Below, piece after piece: positions 55,701-64,000 of a DNA stretch of 64,000 nt (position 1 is the stretch's first letter; each line of letters starts with the position of its first letter). This DNA comes from Panicum virgatum. Taxonomy: Eukaryota > Streptophyta > Magnoliopsida > Poales > Poaceae. A program made the position numbers and the translations under genes. The notes below the pieces were generated by a model that did no database searches, was not told the DNA's origin, and saw only the letters and a program-made list of their open reading frames with translations. Location of the stretch: assembly GCF_016808335.1 (NCBI RefSeq), contig NC_053138.1, positions 56,946,951 through 57,010,950 on the forward strand, written 5' to 3'.

Positions 55701-57650
55701 ACTGTTGATCGGCTGCTTGTTCTTGCTGGAGGCACTGGATGCCGATCGAGATAGCGAGAGGAGGATTTTGGAGAGACGGGTGGATTCAATTCTTATCCCA
55801 GTTTTGCTAATTTTAGCTAGTCAACATGTTTTACAGAGTCTTTTGAAGATGCTCTAGAGCTAAAAAAAAGCTCATGTTCACACGGTAAAATTTTAGGTAA
55901 ATTTTGGCCAAAACTTGCTAGATAGTATTCAACGTGACATGAAGCTGCTTATATAGCCCTATGTCAAAAGTTGGGCCTTAAACTTAAAGTCCACGCTCAC
56001 ACCATTAAAATATACCAAAATTTGCTAAAATTTGTTGGAAGTGATTTGGATGCTAGCTACATCGTGCCAATACCAGATATTGACTCAAATATTTTTCAAT
56101 CTAGACAGGCATGGCACCGGAAAGTTGTGCTCATTAGAAAACCTGGGGCGAGGTTTTGACCTACTGATGATTTTAGGTGCGGTCGAGAAGCTTTCAAAAT
56201 TTGATGAAGAATACTATACAAAAGTGTCTATGCTCTGTTTTGTTTTCCCACATATCATACTAAACTGAGTGTAAATTGCTTGTTTGAGTCCCTATTCCCT
56301 AAATGAATTCAAATTAAAAAGTTGTCAACTACAAAGTTTCATAACTTTTCATTAAAATGTTTTGGGTTCCTTGCAACTAGATCTATAACTTTTATTACAT
56401 GACCATTTTCACTTTCTGCATATTTTTAGCTCTAGAATAAAAGATAAGTTTAGCACTTAATTGTATCTCAAGTTCCGGGCATGCACTAGTAGTGATTTTT
56501 GAATTGTGGTTTAGATTCTAGGAGTTTTACTCTACGAAAAACTTTCAGGACCAAAGGAAATCTTTAGCTATAGATTTTATTAGATCTTGTTCTATACCAT
56601 GTTTAAATAAATATATTTATTCTAGGTGTTATACTGAGATTCATGAAGTGAAATTTTTACAGTAATATTATATTGATGCCTACATCCTGCGCAAAAAGTT
56701 TAGTTTTTGTTTTTTGTTTTAGTGGAACTTGCTCAAGTAATTTTTGCGTAGGATCCACTCTACCTACGACTCAAACACCAAAACATCCTTACGTCAAAAA
56801 TTTTGAATACAAAAGTAAAGCCGGTATCAACTACAATCCTACACGAAATACGACCTATAAAACCTATACTTCTATCCTTTTGTTCTCAAATTTCACGCTG
56901 TGCGGATGCTACACTTGCGGCTGCAATCGGCTGAAGCCTTTTTCAGTCAGAAGCAGCTGTGCAGCAGCCGGCTGCTGGTTGCAGCCGTGTCCAATTTGAA
57001 TTCAAATTTTGGCACCAATTGAGGTGCTCAGTAGCCTCAAATCTAGAATACATACAACCATTACAACACATAGTTTAAGTTCATTTCAATCTTACCAATA
57101 GATGACAGACTGCAAATTACTAAAGGTCCTGAAGTCCTTACATGTTGCAGTATATTGCGGAGCTTCAGCCTTTTGTACAATTCAAATTTTGGCGCCTACT
57201 TAGGATGCAAAATTTGCACCAAAATGAGTGAACAGTCAGCAGTTCCAGATAATCTTTTAGCATCATCAAATCCTAGATCCAAACGAAGGTCCGCGAAATA
57301 CCAAATTAGCAACAGCTCGTACATTCTGCAATATATGCCCAATTCCAAACATAAATAAGCGACGGAGAGGCACATCCATCTTCATCACCCATCCGTACCA
57401 TAATAAGCATGGCCTGCAGCTCCTGCATCATTGCGAACTTCCCCTCCATATGAACTGCTGCAGGTTCACAAATGTGTAAGGCAAAAATTGAATCTTACAT
57501 GCTCAAATTCATACTATCCCAACATCGACATCCCACATACTATCCCATAGAACTGAACACCTCGAACTAGTTTTACCTTCTGCATGCAAAATCCAAATTC
57601 TCTTGTGGATCCAGCTCAGTTTCCATAGGTTTTCCCCATTCTCATGCCAA
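55701..57650. other. AT-rich, repeat-derived spacer; no gene seen
   Basis: Non-coding sequence similar in style to long gypsy LTR or leader DNA (for example GCAACTAGATCTATAACTTT at 56375, and a near match in the solo LTR at about 40941). A GC-rich fold-back, CGGCTGCAATCGGCTGAAGCC with GGCTGCTGGTTGCAGCCG, lies at 56920-56985. No open frame of interest is found. Confidence 0.4.
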
Positions 57651-57663
57651 AAACCACATACTA

Positions 57664-58884
57664 CTTAGCTGCTTGGTCTATGGTACAGAAGCCAAAGGAT
57701 AAAGGGGGCCTGGGTGTGATTAATCTCCGACTGCAAAATGATCCATTATTGCTCAAGAAGCTGCATAAGTTTTATTCAAGACAGGATATACCTTGGGTTA
57801 AATTAATTTGGGGTACTTATTATCAAAATAAAGTTCCTCATGCTTCCAGGGAGGTAGGCTCTTTCCGGTGGAAAGATGTTCTTAGGCTTAATGTGCTTTA
57901 CAGAGGCATTGCTAGATGTTCTCTAGGAGATGGCTCAACTGTCCTTTTTTGGGGAGATTTATGGAGTCCAGTAGTCTTGGCACAAGCCTTTCCAAATCTC
58001 TCCCAGGCTGCCACAAACACCTCAGCATCAGTTATGGACATTATGGCTGCACCTGACTTAGTGTCTATAGTCAATCTCCCCCTCTCACAGCAAGCTTATG
58101 AGGAACTAGTTGACATGCAAGATTTGCTCCCAAGCATTGCCAATGTACCTGGCTCAAATGATCACTGGTCCTTCATCTGAGGTAATGACAAATACACCTC
58201 AAAAAAATTCTACAGTCTGGCATTCTCCTCTTTGCAAGCCCCAAGAACTTTCTCCTGGCACTGGAAATCTCAGTGCACTCCAAGGATTAAAGTTTTTGCC
58301 TGGCTAATGTTGGTTGATTGACTAAATACAAGAGTCATGCTTAGGAGAAGAAACTTCAACATTCAGACAGGAGCTAACTGTGTACTTTGTCATTTAGGAG
58401 TGAAAGAAGATGTTGATCACCTCTTGTTTGCCTGCCCCTTTGCTACAAGATGTTGGCTAAAACTGCAAATTCAGTGGGATTTAAGTCTAGACATTCACCC
58501 CAGAATTATACATGCAAAGGAAACTTCTTCGCTATCTTCATGGAAACTTTTCTAATGGCCACTAGGGAAATCTGGAAGTTACGATTTAAAGCAGTTATCT
58601 TCGATGGTGTTCAACCAACCTTTCACCTTTGGACCATGCGGTTCAGGGATCAAGTGCAGCTTCAACTTCTTTGTTTCAAACGTGAAAAAGCAACTCTAGT
58701 CAAAATTTGGTTATCTTCTTTTTGAAGTAGACGTCTCGCCACCCCCCCCCCCCCCCCACACACACACACCTCCTCTCCCTCTCCCTCTCCCTCTTTGTAA
58801 GTATTCTACACATTGTACTAACCCCTTTTAATGAAATTTGAAGTGCTGTGGAGAACTCCACAGTTTTTCCTTCAAAAAAAAGAA
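57664..58884 (+). mobile_element. 5'-truncated L1-type LINE with its target duplication
   Basis: A 9-bp direct repeat, CACATACTA, flanks it (57655-57663 and 58885-58893), and an A-rich tail precedes the right copy. Coding starts at once inside the protein: LAAWSMVQKPKDKGGLGVI, then FRWKDVLRL, WGDLWSPV and, after a stop at about 58178, the zf-RVT motif CVLCHLGVKEDVDHLLFACPF near 58378-58440. The Met at 57644 belongs to the flank, not the LINE. After the coding end come a C-run of about 17 bases at 58742-58758, CA and CTCCCT repeats, and a hairpin GTGGAGAACTCCAC before the tail. It is related to the LINE at 26264-28766. It has stops and no endonuclease or polymerase domain. Confidence 0.88.
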
Positions 58885-58893
58885 CACATACTA

Positions 58894-59204
58894 TGTTCCT
58901 CTGTTTTTTGTATAAACATCTACAGAAGGCAGTTCCACATCAGATAGTATGTGCCGTAAAACACAGATAAAGAACATCTCATATTCAAACAATTGAAGAC
59001 CATTCCATCAACTGGGCACAGGGTTAACATGCTTATAACAGATAGATTACGAAATTCGCGAACCAATAAAACATAATTTAATAATTTAACAGGCTTGCCT
59101 AGGAAGCCTGATAGCCCACAAGGTAGATAAGTTACACAGTTGCACAACTAAACAAGGCAAGCCAATACACACTTCTTGAGCATAATACTCATTAAGAGAG
59201 AGCA
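58894..59204. other. 3' flank of the split gene
   Basis: AT-rich; it probably holds the 3' UTR of the minus-strand gene next to it. An ORF of 75 codons (58920-59147 minus) has no recognised motif. Confidence 0.4.
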
Positions 59205-60373
59205 TCATCGCTTCAGGTGGACGGAAAGCATCACAATGATACATGCAGCACCAGAAGCACCTAGAGCAATATACGAGCGGGGTGTTCTACCACCAACAGG
59301 CGGCTCACTGCTCATGAACCTCTTGCCACCGAACCTACACAAACAGGAGAATGGGGATTAATGCATAGTTTGATTATGCTAAGGTACAAAGCAGATATAA
59401 AAAGTAACATGTAGCACAATTTCACATGGAACCTACAAAAGATTAAAAGATTCTGAAGAATTTCTTCTACCAGTATTGCAACCCATAGTCATTTCTATTG
59501 TTACTTCTGTTTCTATATCGGCATACCGCCCTCTTAAACTTTACCTGCTGGTTTTTCAGAGTAGGAACTTTAGTGACATAAACTTTTTTTTTGAATCATT
59601 AAGCTATCAATCTAAACATAATAGATTTAACACCATGGCATCTCTCCGATACAAAGTGAAACTGAAACAGGTATGTTCCACTTCAGCTGAGCCATAAAAA
59701 TGATTTGGATTCAAAGAAGAAACAAAAGGCAACAATCTTATAAATTTGGAGTATAAACTTACTGGTTCATTCTAATGAGTTGTTCTTGAGAGCGAACTCC
59801 AGGTGTCCTGAAGAGACCCTGCAACAGATGCTTGGATCAATATTTTTCCGTATCTATACATAGAGGGAAGAGGCTAGCATATTCTAAAATCACAAATTCT
59901 TTTAGAACATCACACTCCAGACCAGAAAAAACCGTCCTTTCGTCTGACATAATCTCGAGCCATGAACAGATGGGGCAAACAAATTGTCCAGGGCGTCACA
60001 TTCAAATACTAAATATTTGGTAGATCGATAGCTGAATTCAGAATCGCAACGATTGGATGCGAAAACTAGATCGGCACCAAGATTGTGGATCAAAGGCAAA
60101 AATTTCGCCGCCGATAAACGCGTGACGCAAGGATCTCTCTAGCAGACTAGCACACAATCTTCGAAACCCTATAACACGATTGCAGAGAGTGAAAACGCAA
60201 TATGTAGAGAGCAGAAGATAAGCACTAACCGTGTGCATCAGACGACCCACGCCGGCAGCTGAGGCGGCCGGAGATGATCCCAGATGCCGGAGGATCGCCG
60301 GAAGAAGCGCCCGGGAGGCGGCGGCAGAACACCCGCCGCGGACCACCTTCGCCAATGGCGCTGCCATCGCCAT
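59205..60373 (-). CDS. Three-exon gene for a small, probably mitochondrial, membrane protein (109 aa)
   Basis: Minus-strand exons 60373-60230, 59818-59763 and 59334-59205 join to 330 bp, 109 residues plus TGA. Splice sites are ACG/GTTAGT, TGTTGCAG/GG, CCA/GTAAGT and TTTGTGTAG/G. The codon split at the second intron gives an intact Gln. The N-terminus (MAMAAPLAKVVRGGCSAAAS then RALLPAILRHLG) is rich in Ala, Arg and Ser without acidic residues, as in mitochondrial targeting peptides, and RFMSS may be near a cleavage site. A single membrane segment (YIALGASGAACIIVMLSV) is followed by the short end HLKR. No stop or frameshift is present, so it looks functional. The family is not recognised; a small subunit of an inner-membrane complex is one guess. 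A TGGGCC motif lies upstream. Confidence 0.75.
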
Positions 60374-60480
60374 CTTCTTCGGGCCTTCCTTGCGTTCGAT
60401 TTGTCCCTGATTTTGCTTTCGATTTCGCTCGAGCAGTTCCGCCGCGCTCTTGGCCGGAGCCCCGCAAGCCGCGACACATA

Positions 60481-60486
60481 TGGGCC
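60481..60486 (-). promoter_or_regulatory. TGGGCC (site II-type) motif upstream of the split gene
   Basis: TGGGCC lies 108 bp before the start codon on the minus-strand gene's promoter side. Site II elements (TGGGCC/T) are common in promoters of plant mitochondrial and ribosomal protein genes, which fits the proposed product. One short motif is weak evidence. Confidence 0.35.
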
Positions 60487-60631
60487 GTGCAGCACTGCGA
60501 CCACAGACGGGCTGGCAGCGTTTTTTTATTTTTTTATTTTTCAAAATCGTTTTTTACAGAAATATATTTTCGATTCCACAATTTACAGGTTTATATCCCT
60601 ACCGCCCGGCAGGGGGCGGCAGGCTCCCCCC

Positions 60632-60640
60632 AATATAAAA
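60632..60640 (+). promoter_or_regulatory. TATA box of the Myb/SANT-like gene
   Basis: AATATAAAAGCC is followed by a leader with a clear splice donor (CTGCAGGTAAGTTACG near 60764) and an acceptor (TATTGCAG, ending at 60954) just before the ATG at 60964. Confidence 0.55.
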
Positions 60641-60963
60641 GCCGAGGTCCCCCCACATCTACATTTGCAGCAAACAACATCCATAGAGGGAAAAAGAAGA
60701 GACGTGTGGTGAAGGAGGGAGTTGCAACAACGAAGCCCTGCCGGATTCCGCACTTGTGATCTGCAGGTAAGTTACGTATGAATCCATTAATATTGCAAAG
60801 CAATTTAATTTAATTAATGCTATAGTATTAAAATTTCAGTTCAATATTAAAATTTAAGTTTATTACAGACTGTTTCTAAATGAATTATAAATTAAAATAG
60901 AATTAAGTTTTGGATAGTGAAATATAGTATTAAACTTGTTTCTAAATATTGCAGCATAAGTCA

Positions 60964-61432
60964 ATGGCTGCTTCCAATTTTGGGGGATTTTCATGGACCG
61001 AAGAAAAATCTAGTATAATACTTGAGATCATGACACATCTTGTAATCAGTAAGAAGTTGGATGTATTAGCGGATGGTACGATAGAGTTGATGTTGTCAAA
61101 ATTAGTTCAGTTTAAAGATTTCACATTGTTTCAAGGTATTACAACACAAGATGTAAAGAAACACCTGTTAGAACGTCGGAAGATATACATGAGGGTGTGG
61201 GAACTAGCGAATCATCCTAATGTTATTGGATTCTTACAAAGTACTTGTAAGATATGGATGCGGTCAGAGTTGTATGAGATGCACATTAAGGTAACTCTTA
61301 TTCAGTTCTAATTCCGTCCGTCATTTGTAATCCATATTTACGAAATAGTAAAATTATTGTGTAATTATATGCTAAGATTACCACGAGGACACGGAGTTGA
61401 TTAACAAATCGATACTAAATTTCTGTAAATTG
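60964..61432 (+). pseudogene. Myb/SANT-like transposon-type protein, truncated
   Basis: ATG at 60964 opens MAASNFGGFSWTEEKSSIIL; the first coding exon runs 109 codons to AAG/GTAACT at 61290. It contains a Trp at the start of the domain, TLFQGITTQDVKKHLLERRK and a third helix-like part (KIYMRVWELANHPNVIGF). This resembles Myb/SANT-like DNA-binding proteins (Myb_DNA-bind_3 type) that often derive from PIF/Harbinger transposons. A second piece (DYHEDTELINKSILNFCKL, 61378-61434) seems to follow an intron, but the acceptor phase is off and the sequence is cut near 61432, where an opposite-strand MULE relic begins. The ORF start at 60949 is in the intron and was not used. Host or transposon origin is not settled. 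Confidence 0.55.
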
Positions 61433-62463
61433 GTATGTATCCAGGATTTCTGTGCACAATTGCTTTAAGCATACGAGGTAGGTTGTCATATGAAGCCTCA
61501 TAAGTGCCAAACCGCATTTCAAACACTTTTTGTTTAGCCCGCCAAACCTTTGCATAGCTGGTCACATACTGGAAATTCTATTCAATGTCCCTAATTATCA
61601 ATGCAGGCTCGTAATCCATTTTGTCAAGAATCACCCCATATATCTTTTTGGCCACAAAAGTATATGTGATATTACGGTGATGTCCCACAACACCTGTCAA
61701 TCTACAAGTATGTGGTGTAACAATTGAACATTCCCAGTGTGTTTTGAACTTTCCATTGTAGGCATGCACTCGCCATGTACAGTCTCTATCTGCACACCTC
61801 ACCTCGTATTTTTTACTGCTAGACTTCAACACTTTGAATTCCTTCCTCAGAGATATAGCCCAGACCTTCACAGCATCCTTCACATTTTCAATGGTACGAT
61901 ACTTTGCCCCTTGTATGACCTCATTCACTCTGTATTCAAACTCCGGACATCTAATATCTTATACCACTGGATTCCCAAAACCCTCTTCACGCCATTCACC
62001 TAGCACTGGGAAGCCCTCATTGTTCTCATCGTCCGATGAGTCCCCACATTGCTCCATTATTTGTGCATCCTGGTCTTCTTTCTCCATGGCCTCCATAATT
62101 TCAGGTATCCGCTCGCCTTCATCTGTTAAAACTTGTGGTTCTGGTTCTGTAGCTTGTACGTTCTCTTCTTCTTTATCCTCTTCCAACTCTTCATTCCAGT
62201 CATATGTTGTATGTGTTGATTCTTTACCTAAATCACCGACCTTCTGGTGAATCTGAATTACCATTGCGAGAGGCCACCCTCTTTGAAGAGCTGCGTGCAT
62301 GTAATGTTTCCATTCTTCCGTACTACTTATAAGCGTCAACTCCCAGAAATCCCCATTTGTTTCCCAGGAAGTCACGGTATGAACCGTAAGCAAATGAGTC
62401 TTCGGATTCACATTGAACTTCCCGTGAAGCCATTTGCGTATGGAACCAAAACTCCTCTCTAGG
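61433..62463 (-). pseudogene. MULE transposase N-terminal relic
   Basis: The minus strand encodes an acidic start region (NEELEEDKEEENVQ, 62190s), a stop near 61960, then the MuDR-type DNA-binding region: VNEVIQGAKYRTIENVKDAV, SLRKEFKVLKSSSKKYEVRC, DCTWRVHA, and PHTCRL with a C/H pattern. It continues as KKIYGVILDKMDYEPALIIRDIE, a stop, NFQYVTSYAKVWRAKQKVF and YxNLPRML-like sequence before it ends at about 61433. The DDE catalytic core is absent. It differs from the MULE relic at 50070-52350. A gypsy LTR starts 19 bp beyond its upstream end, so the 5' part was probably lost or moved by that insertion. Confidence 0.78.
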
Positions 62464-62481
62464 GGTTTATCTAGACAGCAC

Positions 62482-63484
62482 TGTTGTCGGTACCTCTGGA
62501 CTAGGGTACCCCTCTTGCTGTGACAAGACTCGCGTAGTTATCCGTAACTACGCCCTAAGGAGCTGAGCAGCCGGATCCCTGGGGCCCGACTCCATCTCAC
62601 CGGACCAACGGTCCCGGACCCGCTTCCCGCTCGGGGACGGGTCCGGTGTCACCACGTGTCCCAGAGGTATTGCTATGTCTAGGCGAGAGCCACGTAGTTA
62701 TCCTTGACTACGAGCTGACGGCTTGAGCAGCCGGATCTCCGCGGTCCGAAGCCCTTCTCATCCGGTCAGCGGCCCCAGACCCATTCCTTGCCAGGTAAGG
62801 GTCCGGTGATGCCGCGTATCCGGGAGAAGGGAGCGCTCAGCCAAAACAGCCGGGGGCCCCGAACCCCCCACTGGGTCACGGAGCCCCATATACTATTCGG
62901 ACCCCTCAGCGGGGAGGGAGCAGACACCCCGCCTGGGGCAGGTCCGGAGCCGCCGCGTGTCCACAGGCGCAGGCACGCGCGCGGCCGCGAAACTTCCTCA
63001 GGAAGACTCACCCACCTACCGTATTCAATACGGTAGATGTAAGTGCGCTCTGCCACAGCAGAGTCCGGGGCGACTTTTGCCAGGCTGCAATATTGATCGC
63101 GCGTTACCACTGTAGCGCCGTTAATGACTCTTTCGTGTTATACTATACATCCTAGTTGGGCCCACCTGTCGGAGTCCAACGCCTCTGTACGTGTCCCCTT
63201 TGCGCTATAAAAGGGAGACGCCCATTAAAGAAGGACTCAGGCCGGAAAGGGACTGGGAGGTAGAGGATAGACTCACCCACAGACATAAGAGCAATACAAC
63301 TCTCAGTGGACGTAGGGTATTACGCTCCGGCAGCCCGAACCACTCTAAATCTTCGAGTGTTCTGGTGTTCTTGCTTCATGAGTAGATCTGACGAATCGCT
63401 TGCGCTTCCCCGAGTAACCACCCTCTTGGATTAGGCGGGTGCACTACGCCACTCCGCTGTGGCCCTCCTTCTAGAGCCGCGACA
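62482..63484 (+). mobile_element. 5' LTR of a gypsy retrotransposon (about 1.0 kb)
   Basis: Starts TGTTGTCGGTACCTC and ends GAGCCGCGACA. A TATA box GCGCTATAAAAGGG at 63203-63216 gives plus orientation. It is followed two bases later by TGGCACCGTCCATGGGGA (63487-63504), close to the TGGCGCCGTCTGTGGGGA-type primer-binding site common in grass gypsy elements. Within U3 about 140 bp are present twice (62535-62660 and 62690-62823; GAGCAGCCGGATC marks both). Confidence 0.85.
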
Positions 63485-64000
63485 TCTGGCACCGTCCATG
63501 GGGATCGACGCAAGCGTTGGCCAGATCTCCGCTCACTTCCTGGCTTCTGAGGTTGAGCTCATCCTCTACAACGACGACGAGAAGATGAAGAGAGGCACGG
63601 CGTCACCTACGCCGCATGCCCCGACACCGAGGCGGCAGTGTCCTCGGTGTGGTGGCGCACGGCAACGGCGCCTGCTGTGCGCCGCCACTACGACACCTCC
63701 GGGCCGGCACGGTGGCGCGCAGGGGTGACGCCTGCTGCGCGTCACCCTGCGATACCCCAGTTTCAGCTCAAGGTTTCCTCTCAAGCAACCACCAGGGTTC
63801 CCCTGCGGCGGCATGGCGTCGACTCAAGGCTTCCTCTCAAGATGGAGCCTAGAACCGATGGCCGTGGCTCGGGGGAAGTTGACGGTCACCTTCTGCCCCG
63901 TCTGGCTCAGGCCTCTCTTGGTGCTGCTGCAGAGAGGCCTCGACCTCCGCCGCAAGGCGCGGGTGCCCTGTGCCGGCGCCGAGGAGGAGCCGGCGAACGA
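63485..64000 (+). mobile_element. Primer-binding site, leader and gag start of the gypsy element, cut by the window edge
   Basis: After the primer-binding site an ORF starts at ATG 63498 in frame with MGIDASVGQISAHFLASEVE and runs to 63725. The following GC-rich sequence to the window end has repeated CAAGGTTTCCTCTCAAG / CAAGGCTTCCTCTCAAG phrases (63770 and 63825) and no long unbroken frame. Gag, pol and the 3' LTR would lie beyond 64000. The usual capsid motifs are not visible here, so calling this ORF gag is only a guess. Confidence 0.5.

Noticed and set aside
57644..57663. Met start of the LINE ORF
   Set aside because: It lies in the flanking target site; the LINE begins at 57664 inside its coding sequence.
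58741..58795. C-run and CTCCCT repeats as a separate satellite
   Set aside because: They lie inside the 3' untranslated end of the LINE and are best seen as part of it.
1..64000. tRNA, rRNA or organelle DNA inserts
   Set aside because: I read for cloverleaf-type and conserved rRNA segments and saw none, but a covariance search could not be run.

Overview
This window is nuclear DNA from a flowering plant, almost certainly a grass (Poaceae, probably panicoid). The signs are spliceosomal GT-AG introns, very GC-rich gene 5' ends beside AT-rich spacers, and transposon families typical of grasses: Sirevirus-type copia elements, Tat-type gypsy elements, CACTA, MULE, PIF-like and L1-type LINE elements. 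I see no prokaryotic, viral-genome or organellar segment. Species cannot be fixed from the sequence alone.

Most of the window is nested transposable elements. From left to right: the 3' part of an LTR (1-1787); a Sirevirus-like copia element without pol, interrupted by an antisense solo LTR (2101-7065); an ATP-citrate lyase exon fragment (8126-8219); two GC-rich polyA retroposons with 16- and 18-bp target duplications (8287-10097 and 11751-13296) on either side of an intact DC1 zinc-finger gene (11105-11617); a minus-strand copia 3' end (14165-15610); decayed multi-exon genes and a small split gene with a frameshift (15641-21532); unassigned spacer with small repeats (21864-25499); a CACTA remnant; a truncated LINE holding a Pack-CACTA element with a cytochrome P450 fragment (26264-28766); MITE-like elements (29169-30676); a 14.85-kb CACTA transposon with GAA target duplications and a 3.75-kb solo LTR inside its second gene (30841-45693); a MULE with a captured-looking GC-rich core (47855-49374); a MULE transposase relic split by a PIF-like element and by a Tat-type LTR (50070-52770); an antisense-style retrotransposon ORF (54276-55700); a second truncated LINE (57664-58884); a three-exon gene for a small, probably mitochondrial, membrane protein (59205-60373); a Myb/SANT-like transposon gene facing a second MULE transposase relic; and the 5' LTR and start of a gypsy element that runs off the right edge.

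Two host genes look able to work: the DC1 protein gene and the split gene at 59205-60373. A third, at 20225-21532, is nearly complete but carries a frameshift. The genes do not form an operon or pathway. The common theme is gene-fragment capture and nested insertion: three TIR elements of different superfamilies (CACTA, MULE, PIF-like) each carry host-like GC-rich sequence, and most nesting events can be resolved to the base from target-site duplications. Much of the remaining sequence is AT-rich spacer in which I see no gene.
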